Positions 1 through 11,188 of a stretch of 64,000 nucleotides of DNA are shown here, piece by piece. Below the pieces are notes generated by a model. It saw only the letters and a list, made by a program, of their open reading frames with translations, had not been told where the DNA came from and did not search any database. The translations under genes were made by a program, and so were the position numbers. This stretch comes from Agelas oroides (taxonomy: Eukaryota > Porifera > Demospongiae > Agelasida > Agelasidae), in NCBI GenBank assembly GCA_949130485.1, contig OX422185.1:4944928-5008927 (forward strand). The letters are read 5' to 3'. Position 1 is the stretch's first letter. Each line of letters opens with the position of its first letter.

Positions 1-221
1 TGAGTTTGGGCTTGTATATCATTGGCACAGATTGCCTGAGTTGTCTTTCTGCCATAACAGCTGCAGTGCAACACAGCCCTTTAAGACTCTTGGTGCTTTG
101 GTCCCTGGTCCTCGGTCCCTAGGTCCAGTGTTTATAGTGTCCCCCCAATAAAACTCATCTCAAGGGATTCTGAAGTTCAAATACGCATAGATACTGTGGT
201 TATCGATGGTGACCCACACGT

Positions 222-226
<5 letters not shown>

Positions 227-285
<59 letters not shown>

Positions 286-296
286 CACACACACAT
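227..296. repeat. (CA)n microsatellite
   Basis: Near-perfect CA dinucleotide run of about 70 bases with one small interruption near its 3' end. It lies directly 5' of a possible splice acceptor (ttccttccag). Confidence 0.95.
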
Positions 297-305
297 TCCT
301 TCCAG

Positions 306-486
306 ATGCCAGTCAGTAGTAAAAAGTGGCATGCGAGTATTGGCCTAGCCAAGGCATCTCGACCCCTCTGGCCTCATGGTACCAGCCAGCCCATCAGAGG
401 GTGGACATCATGGGATGTAGTATTCTCCACTCTTCTGGATGCTATGCTGCTGTCTGGAGATGATAGAAGGGGAACAGGACAGAGAA
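306..486 (+). CDS. Possible 5' exon of gene A (weak)
   Basis: An ATG sits immediately after an acceptor-like ttccttccag, and the frame stays open for 60 codons to a donor-like GAA|gtgagt. The exon would end in phase 1, matching the phase used throughout the neighbouring gene. The other two frames are closed. The peptide (starts MPVSSKKWHAS, Trp- and Ser-rich) resembles nothing I recognise and has no signal peptide. It could be the first coding exon of gene A, part of an unrelated upstream gene, or chance. The call rests only on splice-site context and phase. Confidence 0.2.
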
Positions 487-764
487 GTGAGTAACTATAG
501 AATAAAGTCATACTGTTACATGTGTCAAAGTGTTTGTGAGGTATACACTAGGTCTTGAGCTACCCCATTCCTCCTCCCACAATGGTGGAGACTCTGGTAA
601 ACTAAGGCATGGGACATGTAATTTTGTACTAGATACACACATATTTATAAAAATCAATAGTGTGTATGGGAATCTTAAAGGACCAGATGAAACTTGATCT
701 GTGCATATGTGAAGCCCTAAGCTATACGCACGGTACAATTACTGATTATGTAATGTCGTCAAAG

Positions 765-893
765 GCGGAAAAGAAGATGACGTTTGCTCGCTACAAAATT
801 TGCTATACAAATTGGATAGTGATGAGACTCTACGCACACTACAGAAGTACCACCAACAGCAAGCTTACCTTCTTAAAGTTTTGTTGTTCTCTG
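765..893 (+). CDS. Possible exon upstream of the 2A exon of gene A
   Basis: The frame is open from a stop at 743-745 to a good donor TCT G|gtaagc at 893/894. It reads a hydrophilic, helix-like peptide (DETLRTLQKYHQQQAYLLKV and flanks). It ends in phase 1, and the 2A exon begins with the two bases needed to complete that codon, so the two can join in frame as Glu. The acceptor (gtcaaag before 765) has a poor pyrimidine tract and there is no in-frame ATG, so at least one more 5' exon would be required. No domain is recognised. Confidence 0.28.
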
Positions 894-1466
894 GTAAGCA
901 ATATTTCAAGCCATGTCCGATTGTTTTGTTTGCTGTTCTTCTGTTCCGCCATGACACAAGCAGTTCTCATGCGTACAGTCGGTAGTAGAGAGTAAAAAGG
1001 TCACTTGCATTTGAAGCGCTCAACCGCTGTATGGCATATAAAGTCCACGCTTCTGTTTCCTATGTACAGCTTGCAGGCCGAGGAACTCATTCATGGGGAT
1101 ATGACAACGATGTAGTCACAGAGCATGATGTAGAAAGTCACGATACATCGTTTGCATTTTACAGTTATGCTCACTTCTGTTAGTCACATGAGCTTTGCAT
1201 TGTGATCACATCAAAATTAAACCCCATGCCCATTTGCCACAATTCCTTACACTGTGTTAACCCTTCCAAGGCTGGGGGAAAGGATATAGAGGGTGATGAC
1301 AGGGGAAAAAGGAAAGAGGGTGGAGGGATGTGAAGTGGAGGAGGGAAAGGATAGAGGGGAAGAAAGGAGGGCAGAAAAATCAAACAAGGATCGTAGCTCT
1401 CAGAGAGTGAAAAGAGTTAATCTTCAAATTAATATCAACATCCATCTTTCCTTATCTTCTCCTCAG

Positions 1467-1583
1467 AAGGCATACCTAGAGGGAGGGAGACTGTGGGGGA
1501 CCTGTCACCCTCCCTCGTCACTGCTGTTCGAAGGAAACAGCTACTGATAATAGCAGGAGATGTTGAGACTAACCCAGGGCCAG
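1467..1583 (+). CDS. Gene A exon carrying a 2A ribosome-skipping peptide
   Basis: A strong acceptor (tttccttatcttctcctcag) precedes the exon and a donor (CCAG|gtacga) ends it. Both borders are phase 1. The encoded segment is about 38 residues and ends VRRKQLLIIAGDVETNPGP. Its last nine residues match the full 2A consensus D(V/I)ExNPG|P, preceded by the usual hydrophobic/basic upstream stretch. In 2A peptides the ribosome fails to form the Gly-Pro bond, so the upstream chain is released ending NPG and translation continues from Pro. Spliced to the next exon, the downstream product would start P-D-L-P and enter the death domain. N-terminal 2A leaders have been reported, from memory, in sea-urchin NLR-type proteins, and 2A also occurs in animal non-LTR retrotransposons, so the exon could be of transposon origin. 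No start codon is visible in this exon. Confidence 0.75.
1556..1582 (+). other. 2A-like motif GDVETNPGP
   Basis: Every position of the 2A core (D-V-E-x-N-P-G-P) is present, and the exon stops one base after the final Pro codon. The expected skip is between Gly and the last Pro. Recoding is inferred from the motif alone. Confidence 0.85.
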
Positions 1584-1747
1584 GTACGAATTTGATTATA
1601 TACGAAGTTTGCACGTCAGCCTACATGTACATAGTAGATGTGTATACAATTTATATTGTTGATATAACGAAATTTATGGCACATGCTAATATCTATTTAT
1701 ACAATCTACACCATCAGTGTGACTAAATTCCACTCTTCCCCAAACAG

Positions 1748-2092
1748 ATCTGCCAACACTAACTGAATGCATCAGATTCCAAGGAAGAGAAAGAAGAATC
1801 AACATTCCGCAGGAGATTGGCATCAAGTACTACCAGTTTGGCCGCCTTCTGCTGGATGATGACACTGGAGCAATGGTTCGTTCCATAGCCCACAAGCATA
1901 GGGATGATGCTGAACAAGTCACTTTGGAGATTCTCGAGGAATGGATTGCTGGCAGAGGCATGCATCCAGTCACCTGGAAGACACTCACACAAGTTTTACA
2001 TGACATTGATCTAAGCACACTAGCTAGTGAGATTGAAGCTAGCAAATATCAAGAAGGGATTGAAGCTGTGAATGATATACCATCTAACCAAG
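1748..2092 (+). CDS. Gene A death-domain exon
   Basis: The acceptor is ccccaaacag|atctgc and the donor is AACCAAG|gtaatc; both ends are phase 1. Joined to the 2A exon it reads PDLPTLTECIRFQGRERRIN and then an about 90-residue helical module. That module has the death-fold signature of amphipathic helices and a conserved Trp (GRGMHPVTWKTLTQVLHDID, helices 4-5) followed by LSTLASEIE. Death domains oligomerise homotypically in cytosolic signalling complexes. Here the domain precedes the GTPase, whereas in genes B and C it lies at the C terminus. The stretch RINIPQEIGIKYYQFGRLLL before it may be helix 1 or a short linker motif. A death-superfamily fold is likely; the exact subclass (DD, CARD or DED) is not certain. 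Confidence 0.72.
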
Positions 2093-2187
2093 GTAATCTT
2101 GCTGTGGTAACTGTTGGTGATACGATATCTGGCCTCAGAAATGGTTGTGAACATTTTTTGAAATTGGTAATTATGATTCTTGTTCAA

Positions 2188-2874
2188 AATTACGACCCCC
2201 CTTTTAGGTGAGTAGATTTAAATTAGCTACAAGTATGGGGGGGGGCTTATAATTGAAATCAGTCTCGTTTATACGCCCCCTTTCCTGGATACACATTTGT
2301 GGGTAGGTAATAACATCATAGTAAACACAACCTATCGTAGCTGACTAGCAATTTGAAACGGCACTATTCTACCACTGGATACTTACAGCTCCGACTTATA
2401 AGCCAGTTTCCAAGTTATATGAAGGTAGAACTCCTACCTCAAGTGAAAACTGGAGGCCGTTTGCTCACTGTGTTTGAGTAAAAGCTTTGTGTCTAGACTG
2501 CCCCAGCTAAACTCACGATCACTACAGACTAGCACCGCCTCTTCCTGCCTAGCTCCTTTCCAGAGTGATGATGTCAGTCAAAAGGTGTGGTCTAGCCTCA
2601 TTACTACTTAATATAAAGAGGCCTACCCCCAAGTTTCGCTAAGCTTCTTAGCTTCATGGTAAACAGCGAGTTCTACTTTACAGGCCACTTTAGTGGCCTT
2701 CCGCGTGGGCTAACTGGCAATTAGCTATTGGGCCACTGAAGTGGCCTCCCACATGTAATGAGTTAAATTTTTTGTATGGTCAAGGGGGGGGGCATAAATT
2801 GGAGATAAACATACCTCCGCAACACATTTTTGCAAATAGTAAGGGGGAGCTTATAATTGAAGGGGGCGTAATTT
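2188..2874. mobile_element. Inverted-repeat element in gene A intron 3
   Basis: The ends are imperfect inverted repeats (aattacgaccccccttt at the left, aagggggcgtaatt at the right). Inside each end the phrase gcttataattgaa recurs. The centre (about 2340-2640) is clearly similar to the interior of the TTAA-flanked element at 49295-49932: both contain agcaatttgaaacgg, tccaagttat and aaaggtgtggtct. It therefore looks like one non-autonomous element carrying a second. It fills most of the 1.1 kb intron between the death-domain and Roc exons. Confidence 0.5.
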
Positions 2875-3190
2875 CGAGTGATTACGGTAATGATGAACTA
2901 CTCTTGTTCCTAGGCCACTCACAAATTTTTACAACTAGTGATTTTAGTTCCTTCCTATCAGGAATCTAATGAAGTCTGTAGATTTCATTTCTTAATTCTT
3001 AATATAACTTATCATTCTTGAGGAACTTAATATACCAGCTGGGATCCATAGTGGACAGAACACTAAGCCAAAAGAGCCTGTCAAATTACGTGCATTAGAG
3101 ATGAACCAGATTATACATTGCATGTTATTGTGATTTGAATGAGTACAAGTGTGAGGTAATAAGAACACTTAATCACTTGTACATCTGCAG

Positions 3191-5406
3191 CTGATGCACA
3201 AGCAATACTGGAAGAGGCTCTTGAGAAAGGTTATGTTGACTGCCACATATGGAAGGTGCTAGTCACAGGAGCTGCTGGAAGTGGTAAAACATCGCTGAAG
3301 CATCGCCTCTTTGGAGAAAAGCCTCCTTGCATTCGTTGCAGTACTGCCCTGACTGAGGCTGCAATTCGAGCCGTCTCACGAGAGATTGTTGGTATAGATC
3401 AAACTGCCTGGTTTCGAGTCACAGCTGATAAGCTGATGGAATTGCTTGGTGCAGCTCTTAAGGCAGGTGTGCCAATGCAAGAGTTACCATCTGGTATAGC
3501 TAGGGTGGCTGTTAACAGACAGCCTCGTGCTCAAAAGGGTGTTAGTTCTTCAAAGCAAGAGCTGGTTCAGCTTGTAGAAAGGTCACAAGGTTCGAAGCGC
3601 TTCCTTGAGCTTCAGTGGATCCACTTCATAGACAGTGGTGGACAGCCTCAGTTTCATGAGGTTCTCCCAGCATTCATTAGAAACACCACAGCCACCATCT
3701 TTGTCATGAAACTTTCAGAAAGGTTAGATGAACATCCAACGATTGAGTATTATGATAGAAATGGGGAACTCTGTGGTAAGTCTTTTCGCCATGCACTTAG
3801 TAATCATCAGATGCTCCAGTGTTGTGTTCGAACAATCCTCTCAAGACCATCGACAGGCAAAGGAAAGCATTCAAAGACTCTTATAGTTGGTACACACCGA
3901 GATCGAGAATCTTCTTGTTCTGAATCACGAACTAAGAAGAACAGAAAGCTGATCAATATGCTAGTACCATCATTACAAGATCAACTAGTGCACTACCGTC
4001 TCGGAACTGAAGTCATCTTTCCAATCAATGCAAGGAAACCAAAGGAACGAGATCACCATGTATGTGCAGAGATTCGCAAGCAAATTGAAGATAAGAAAAA
4101 TGCTCCTCCTCCCTACAAGATTCCCATTGGATGGTTCCTACTGGAGCAAGACATTATCAAGGCATCAAAAGGCGGTGTCATCAGCAAACAACAATGTGCT
4201 GGTATTGCTTCAATCTTAAACATTGATGTAGAAGCTCTCAATGCAGCACTAAAATACTTTGATGACCTCAACATTTTCCTCTACTACCCATCTGTTCTTT
4301 CAGAGATAGTGTTCGCTGACCCGCAAATACTCCTCAACAAAGTCACAGAACTAGTTCACTTCAGCTATAGTCTGCAAACTTATAGTCCACCAGTAGGCTT
4401 AGAAGGTAAGTGGCTGCAGTTTCGAGACAAGGGGATAGATAGTCTGCAAACTTATAGTCCACCAGTAGGCTTAGAAGGTAAGTGGCTGCAGTTTCGAGAC
4501 AAGGGGATAGTGACACTTGAAATATTTCAAGATGAACGCTTCTCAGCTCACTACATTCCAGACCTGTTCACTCCAGCAGATTTTATCAAGCTGCTTGAGT
4601 ATCTTCGTATTATAGCTCCCCTCTCCAGCACAGAGTATTTCATGCCTTCACTTTTGCAGACGATCACTCCAAAAGAGATTAACCACCTGCTTCCACCACC
4701 ATCCACCTCTGCTGCACCTTTGCTTGTCCACTTCCCAGCTGGATGTGCCCAGAATGGAGTCTTTTGTGCTCTAGTAGTTTATCTGGTTTCTAAATGTCAA
4801 TGGAAGTTTGCTTGTGACATTGAAGGCAACCCACTTTGTGTCTCTCGTAACACTGTTTGCTTTCAGATTCCAGGTAAACAAGCTTCCATTATACTGGTCG
4901 ATAGCTTTTCGTATTTTGAGGTGCATGTAAAAATGCCCACTATCATGTACCCTAAGGTTTGTCCTATGATCCAAGATGTTATATTTAGTGGATTGAAAGC
5001 AGCTGCTGCTACCCTGAGATACATTGATCGTACAGCAATATCTGCGTTCTTCTGTAAGTGTAGCTTGTCACACCCACATGCTGCAACCACTGATGAAGAC
5101 TCCTACTTGATGTGCACTCAATCAACCCACTATGAACGTCTCACCAAACACCATGCTGTATGGCTAGACATGAAGCTGCCAGCTGAAAAAGGTGCACTCT
5201 CCATGTCATTGAATGTGGTTGCTATTTTTGTCTGCTTTTTTCTAACTATAAGTGGTAACCACATCACAAGTGGAAAGGAAGACCCAATAGAAATAGTCCT
5301 GCCCATGAGAACTATTGGCCAGAGACAGATATTTGACACTGCATGTCCACAAAGCAAAGTTAGATTAACATGTACAACTCCAACATTAACATGTACAACT
5401 CTATAA
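3191..5406 (+). CDS. Gene A Roc-COR (ROCO-type) GTPase exon
   Basis: The acceptor is cttgtacatctgcag and entry is phase 1. About 20 residues in is the P-loop GAAGSGKTS (3268-3294). The switch motif DSGGQPQF follows at 3631, and VGTHRD serves as the base-recognition motif. After these comes a COR-like half with a winged-helix-like stretch (PIGWFLLEQDIIKASKGG) and the conserved YFMPSLL block. DxGGQ plus a following COR half is typical of ROCO proteins (LRRK2/MFHAS1 group), whose GTPase and dimerisation modules act as a switch. A 24-residue segment is duplicated in tandem. The frame runs past the place where genes B and C have a donor (here LPAEK|gtgcac), adds about 70 residues including a hydrophobic stretch (LNVVAIFVCFFLTI), and ends in TAA. 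Either this is a true terminus with a membrane anchor, or splicing occurs at the conserved site and this tail is intronic. Confidence 0.8.
4369..4512 (+). repeat. 72-bp in-frame tandem duplication in gene A
   Basis: The second copy starts at 4441 and is essentially identical to the first, giving two copies of a 24-residue block (SLQTYSPPVGLEGKWLQFRD and four more). Each copy contains GAAG|gtaagt, a perfect donor-like sequence. The paralogues have a single, unrelated-looking segment here. Confidence 0.9.
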
Positions 5407-5729
5407 AGCAGGTGTGAGTCACACCTACAGGCCTTAGCTACAAGGAAGCCAGGCTCTACTGAAAATGTATGTGGAAGAGTTCAAACTAGATTTTCCACTG
5501 TTCGCGAAAATATTGCAAAGGAAATTTTGACGTGCAACACACACACTTCACGCTCTGACTGCAGGAGCGTTGATGAACAACATCCTGGGGCTATAAGCTG
5601 CCGAATCTGCAAGGAACTCTCTCCGAAGAGATACCTTCAAAGTAGGCATTGCTTTGCTGACAGCTGCAAGCTGGAGTGGACGACGGTGTGACGTTGCGTG
5701 TTAGATAAACTGGTTAACCAAGCGGTTTG
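5407..5729. other. Gene A 3' flank, no gene seen
   Basis: No canonical AATAAA was seen close to the stop. A short open stretch around 5545-5690 (ISCRICKELSPKRYLQSRHC and on) is Cys-rich but unsupported by splice or start signals. Confidence 0.4.
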
Positions 5730-6400
5730 GTGCCATTTTGCCTATACTCCCATTTTGCCTACTAAAAATCAAAATGTGCCATTTCACCTACTCAACTAAA
5801 AACAGTTTCTAAGTAAAGCAAAGAGTATATTTTAGTTACTACGTACAACACTTTATGGTGGTTGGGAACCAGTTGCCAGCTGAGCAATCAAAGCTTCTGT
5901 GCGTGCTTGTTCCTGTTTAAAAATTTATATACATTGGGATGAGCTTCTCTGGCAACTCATATTGCCCACCAACCATGTTCCTTCAAAGTATGTTACAAAA
6001 CTTATCAACTCTGGGCAGATTAGGAGCTGTAACCTTGGCTGCTTCCAGGCTAGTTGTACAAATCGAAGAGGCACAAAGCCTAGTGCAACTGTCTGGCGTT
6101 TGAAATGAATAAAATAAGCCCAAGTGTGGATACCCTCCAATTTAGGGCTTGCATGAGCAAAGTGGAAAAAGAACCCCTTCACCTCAGTTGTAGAAAAGGC
6201 AAGCTCAGTTGCTTGGATGCTTGTCTTAGCGTCAAAAACTATTTTTGGCTGAGTAGACGAAATGGCACAATATGATTTTTAGTAGGTGAAATGGGAGTAG
6301 ATGAAATGGCACAATATGATTTTTAGTAGGTGAAATGGGAGTAGACGAAATGGCACAATATGATTTTTAGTAGGTGAAATGGGAGTAGGCGAAATGGCAC
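5730..6400. mobile_element. Non-autonomous inverted-repeat element (about 670 bp)
   Basis: The left end (gtgccattttgcctatactc) and right end (gagtaggcgaaatggcac) are inverted. The right arm has expanded into three tandem 44-bp units (starts at 6259, 6303 and 6347, with a fourth partial at 6391). There is no transposase ORF. It resembles a MITE whose right terminus has amplified. Confidence 0.65.
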
Positions 6401-6449
6401 TAACCCAACCAGGCTTGTATGCCACGCCCATAGTATATACGTGTGCAGT

Positions 6450-6547
6450 GTGTGCGCGTAGCGAATTCGAGAAAGTATTTTAACAAAATTTTCTAAACTT
6501 GCTATTCGCGAAAATTTAGACCCTTGCAAATTTAGCATTATACAGTA
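6450..6547. mobile_element. Half copy of a TACCGTA-type MITE
   Basis: The end cgaaaatttagacccttgcaa...ttatacagta matches the right end of the complete MITE at 15906-16110, but the left terminus is missing. Confidence 0.45.
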
Positions 6548-9056
6548 TCTGCCGAAAACTGGGACCAACTTACACAATCTGCACATCTTCACAATCCTTG
6601 TCTTATTGTTTAATCAATTTTGTCACACCCTTGCACAAACTACACACAAGACATAGAAAGTGTAGCCTACTGTTGTGCAAACGCTAGCTCTAACTTGCTG
6701 ATCAGCCAAGAGGTGATCATTGTAATGGTATCTTGTAGCAAAGAGCATGTAGAATCAGAATTTCACATACCGGTACACCTTTTAATAAAAGCCACATTAT
6801 GTACGTAGATAAATGACTTTATCGGCCATAGTGAAGTTGCAACATGAAAAGGTAAGAATTACTGTGAAAACAAGCTAATGTCCGAAATTTCCTCATATGG
6901 TGATAAATGTGCTACAAAGAAGTAATTACTTGAGGAACAGGAAATCCAATCTAGACAACACAGCTCTTAAGGAATGAGTAAAACCATAGCATCTAGAGTG
7001 AAGTGCGCTAAGCCTGTACAATGTCTCATTCTGCCTACTGAGGATGCCTGTGCAAATGCAACTTGAAAGCCACATAGGGCAAGATAATTCTATATTATGG
7101 CAATAGCATGAGCCACATTCATTGTTGACCATTGGTCAGTGTTGTAAGAAACACTGACCAAAGAAGAGTGTTGTAGATGCATAGGATGTGCCACAATACA
7201 ACAAGCCAGTAGCTAAGTGCGCACTTCACTGAATTGTCAAAGTAGCTTATAGCTTAGTGTGGCTGTGCTGGATTAATAATCTGCTAGCAGCAACTTGTAG
7301 CTAATAGTATAGCTTGTATAGCTTGTTAACAGTATATGTGCTTTAGTCTTCACACAAGGCTCTCAAACTATAAATTGGGATGACATGTATAGGGTCACTG
7401 AAAGTCAACAATTTCAATTAGCAGTGGTTTGAAAAGATTGGGCGTACCTAGTTTCTGCAAATAAAAGTATCTTCATGTCAAAATATATGGGTAGCTTAGC
7501 CACTGTAAAATTGTGCATTAGTGTATGTCCTATTTATTAGTGACAAATGTCACCCATGCTGTTGCCATGGATTATAGTTCTCAGCTTTAGCACCTGAGCT
7601 GTGGATACTTCAATGAGTACTGTTTACAGCTAATATCAAATAACTCCACTCATACAGTTTAGCAGTGATTTGCAAATAGATCTCATATTCTCATCTGGAT
7701 GTCTATAATTACTGGAATATACACTGGAATGGTGGCATGGACTATGGAATGGACAATTGAACTTTTGTTACATAGCTATGTAGCTATCCCTATAAACTAC
7801 TCCCTGAGTCTAAAAGTGGCCAACCATCCTTATGTGCTCTTGCTGGTATAGCTAGGGTCCTTACCTCACTGCAAAGAGGAACCCAAATGCCAACATTGGT
7901 CTACCCTTTTAAAGTTCTTGAGAAAGAATGTTCCCAGGCACCACTCAGCTTTTCATAGTCATGTTGAAAATGAGGCTGTTACACATGGCTGTTTGTGGTT
8001 TCAAGTGTCAGACTGGACTGCGACATTGAGAGGATGAATGTTATAGATTTAATGGTGATTTGTCTACCCTGGATTAATTTGCTAATTTCATATACACATG
8101 CTAGCTAGCTACAAGTTTGTCCAGCAAACCAGACCCAACCAATCACAATATCACTAGCAGCTAAGCTTGTGTACCAGGCAAGGAACTTCATGTCAGCAAC
8201 GACTTTTCATATGGAACATGGAGCAAGTAATGTACTCAAGTGTTTTACAATTGTATATACTGAAAGATGACAAGGGTCTTGGTCCACAAAATAACAAAAG
8301 TGAGGTAGGTGCTACCTTGATTATCCCGCTGACAACTTCGGACTAGCTACCAATGTTGTGTGTCACCTGTGTGTGGACGAGTTTACATATGCAGAAATAT
8401 GACTAGCCTTGTACCCAAGCCACATGGGTATGAGGCTAAAATATGACCAACCTGAACAGTCTGAATATTTGAGGACTATGTTTTCATAATCTCAGACCAA
8501 TAGCGAATGCAGTACTCAAAGGTATTATTGCAGCTCTAGTGCTTGTATGTTCCTAGTTTTAAATGTAAACAGCAAGATGAATTATTTTTAGGTGTACAAA
8601 GATTTTATTCTAACCTACTAAACTGGCAACTCAGATGCACATTTTCAAAAACATCAGGTGAAGATGACTGTTGTAACTGTTGTATTAGATTTGATCATAA
8701 TCACATCTCAAGATGCTGTAGTGATCAACTTCATTGACATTATATGAATAAAAGAAGTGACGAATAAGTGCAGTTTCAATAGTACATGGTGCAGTTACCA
8801 TGTTTTAATATTTCAATCATTAAACATAAACAGAACGGTAAATCTTTGCTTTTGGCATACTGATGTGTACTAGTATGTGTTTGTCACCTGGTAATTTGTG
8901 GTAAGCCTGAGCAAGACCCACACTAGTGATTTGAATTGTTGATTGTCTTTCTGTGTATATTATATAAATTTTCACTTGTCATCATACCTAAAAAAAATGA
9001 GAGAATATGTGAATTCCACTGTTGTTTACATCCAGTGTACATGTTTTTTTATGCAG
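6548..9056. other. Intergenic/5' region of gene B, first exons not identified
   Basis: No domain-bearing exon was found. A 68-bp phase 1-1 candidate exon (about 8592-8659, acceptor attatttttag, donor TCAG|gtgaag) could supply upstream sequence for gene B but encodes nothing recognisable. The phrase gcctgagcaagacccacactag at about 8907 is one of a dispersed family of such motifs in this window. Confidence 0.4.
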
Positions 9057-11188
9057 ATAATGATTATTACCTGTCAAAATGTGAGCAAGTAATGCATGAG
9101 TCTGGAACAATGGATCAAACTATTATGCACTGCATATTTGTGGGACCTGCTGGAGTGGGGAAGAGTTCATTACTGAAACGTCTACTTCGTAAGAAGTTGG
9201 TTTCAAAGCGCACTAGTACACAAGCAGCAGAGAAGTCAGTACAGGTTGAAATCATCAGAGATGTGACAATTTCAATTTCACAGGCGTCTTTACTAATTGG
9301 ACAATTGTCTACAAACATAGGAGATCCAGCTTCAAGTGGGCAATTGACTTTAAAACCGAAGAAACAAATACAAGATCCATTGACACGGTCTCCTGAGCCA
9401 TCATTTACAATACAAGAGGTCATTAAAGAATATCATCCCACAACCCATGATCAAAAAAGAGAAATTCCGGAGCAAAAAGGGCAAGTACTGGTATCCAAAG
9501 AACAATCAAGTGAAAGTCCTCAAGTTCACTCACCTGCAGAAGTAACAATCTCGTCTGAATCCATTACATCAAAGAGCAGTCATTCCAACTTCAATATGAG
9601 CCTTGATTTCTTTCGACATGTTTTGAAGGAAGAAGGTGTTTCTGGATTGAAAAAGCATCTTGATAACAGGTGGACCCTCTACCTGACTGATTCGGGAGGT
9701 CAGCCTGAATTTCAAGAGCTCCTACCAGCTCTAGTAGTAGGCCCTTGTGTTTTTTTTATAGTCTTACCTCTTAATCGAGACCTAAATATGAAATATGAAG
9801 TAGAGTATGTGAGACCAGATGAACAGAAATACATGCGAAAATATCTTTCCAGTCTCACTGTACAAGAAGATCTTCTGCGGTCCCTTGCAAGCATTGCCTC
9901 CACTGAGTACAAGGATAAAGATGGAATTGAAGTCAAACCAAGGGTGATACTTGTTGCCACTTTTAAGGACAAAGTTACAAAAGAGGAATGTCAAAAAACA
10001 CTAGACAGTATCAAAGCCCTGGTTACAAAAACAGATGTTTACCGTCAAGGTATGATAGTGGATGCCTCTGAAACCCAGATGGTGTTTACCATAAACAATG
10101 CCTCTGATGTTGAATCTGAGAAAGACGCTCAGAAAATACGTGATGCTTTTCAGAAAATTGCTGATGGCTTTAAGGTCTGCACTCCTGCTCCATGGCTAAT
10201 TTTTAGCATACTACTCCAGTATATGAGTGAAAAAGGTGATGTTGTAAGCAAATCAGAATGCTTTGCAGTTGCCCAGGAATGTGGTATCAAATCTCCATCT
10301 GAGTTTGAAGCAGCTCTCCAGTTTCTTCATAAACAAAGTGGTGTACTTCATTACTACATGGAACCATCTGAGCTCAATCAGATTGTACTTCGAAACCCAC
10401 AGCACCTCTTTAGCAGGGTGAATGAGCTGGTAGAAAAAACCTTTACATTTAAAGTGACTCAAACTAACCAATGTACCGATGATTTCAAAAGGGGCATATT
10501 TAGAAGAACAGATTATGAGAGGTATACATTGGCCAAAGAATCTAGCAGCAACAAAATGACCCCCACCATGCTTTTGAAGCTCCTTGAGCACCTGAATGTG
10601 GTTGTATCACTAGATAGTGGTGAAAAGTACTTCATGCCTTGTGCAATTGCTCACCTTGAGCCCGCTGATATCGGTCTTCTCCCACAACCATCCCCCATTC
10701 CTCCACTACTGATAACATTCAAGAGTGGCTACTGCCCTAAAGGGCTGTTTGGATCACTCGTAGCTTGCATTGCAAACAAGCAAGTGGAAAATTCTACACT
10801 GGATTTAGATCAATCAAAAATCAACCGAGATCAAATCTGCTTTGCAATGGGCCAGTGTATTCTTCTCTTAAGAGTCAAAGCCACTTGTATCTACATTGAA
10901 GTTAGCCCTTGCAACCCAGATGTGCCTCTGTCAACCTTATGTAACAATGTTCGCAAACTGATTTTTGATAACATTGAACGAGCATGTAAGGCATTACATT
11001 ACTCGCTGACACCAAATAAACACTACTTTCTGTCATTTGAAGGCTGGTGTGATCAATGTGAGAAACTTCACCCAGTTGCATTACAACCTGTCCTAAATGT
11101 TGATCACTTAAAAGTTGATTTGTTCCAGTGCAATCAATCTCAGAAAGCAGTCAAGCCAAGTCTACAGTTGTATGTATGGCTTCCAGAG
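9057..11188 (+). CDS. Gene B Roc-COR (ROCO-type) GTPase exon
   Basis: The acceptor is tgtttttttatgcag (phase 1 entry) and the donor is CCAGAG|gtgagt (phase 0 exit). The P-loop is GPAGVGKSS (9143), followed by a Ser/Lys-rich variable insert of about 100 residues. DSGGQPEFQELLP lies at 9689, TVQEDLLRSLASIAS next, and VATFKDKV occupies the G4 position (TFKD, an atypical version of NKxD). The COR-like half (APWLIFSILLQYMSEKGDVV, LHYYMEPSELNQIVLRNPQH, KYFMPCAI) ends at LQLYVWLPE. It was read as spliced-in because the frame upstream of 9057 gives low-complexity hydrophobic residues. Internal Met codons near SGTMDQTIM could be starts if this exon is first. Role: cytosolic nucleotide-dependent switch. 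Gene B couples it to Ig and death domains in cis. Confidence 0.8.
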
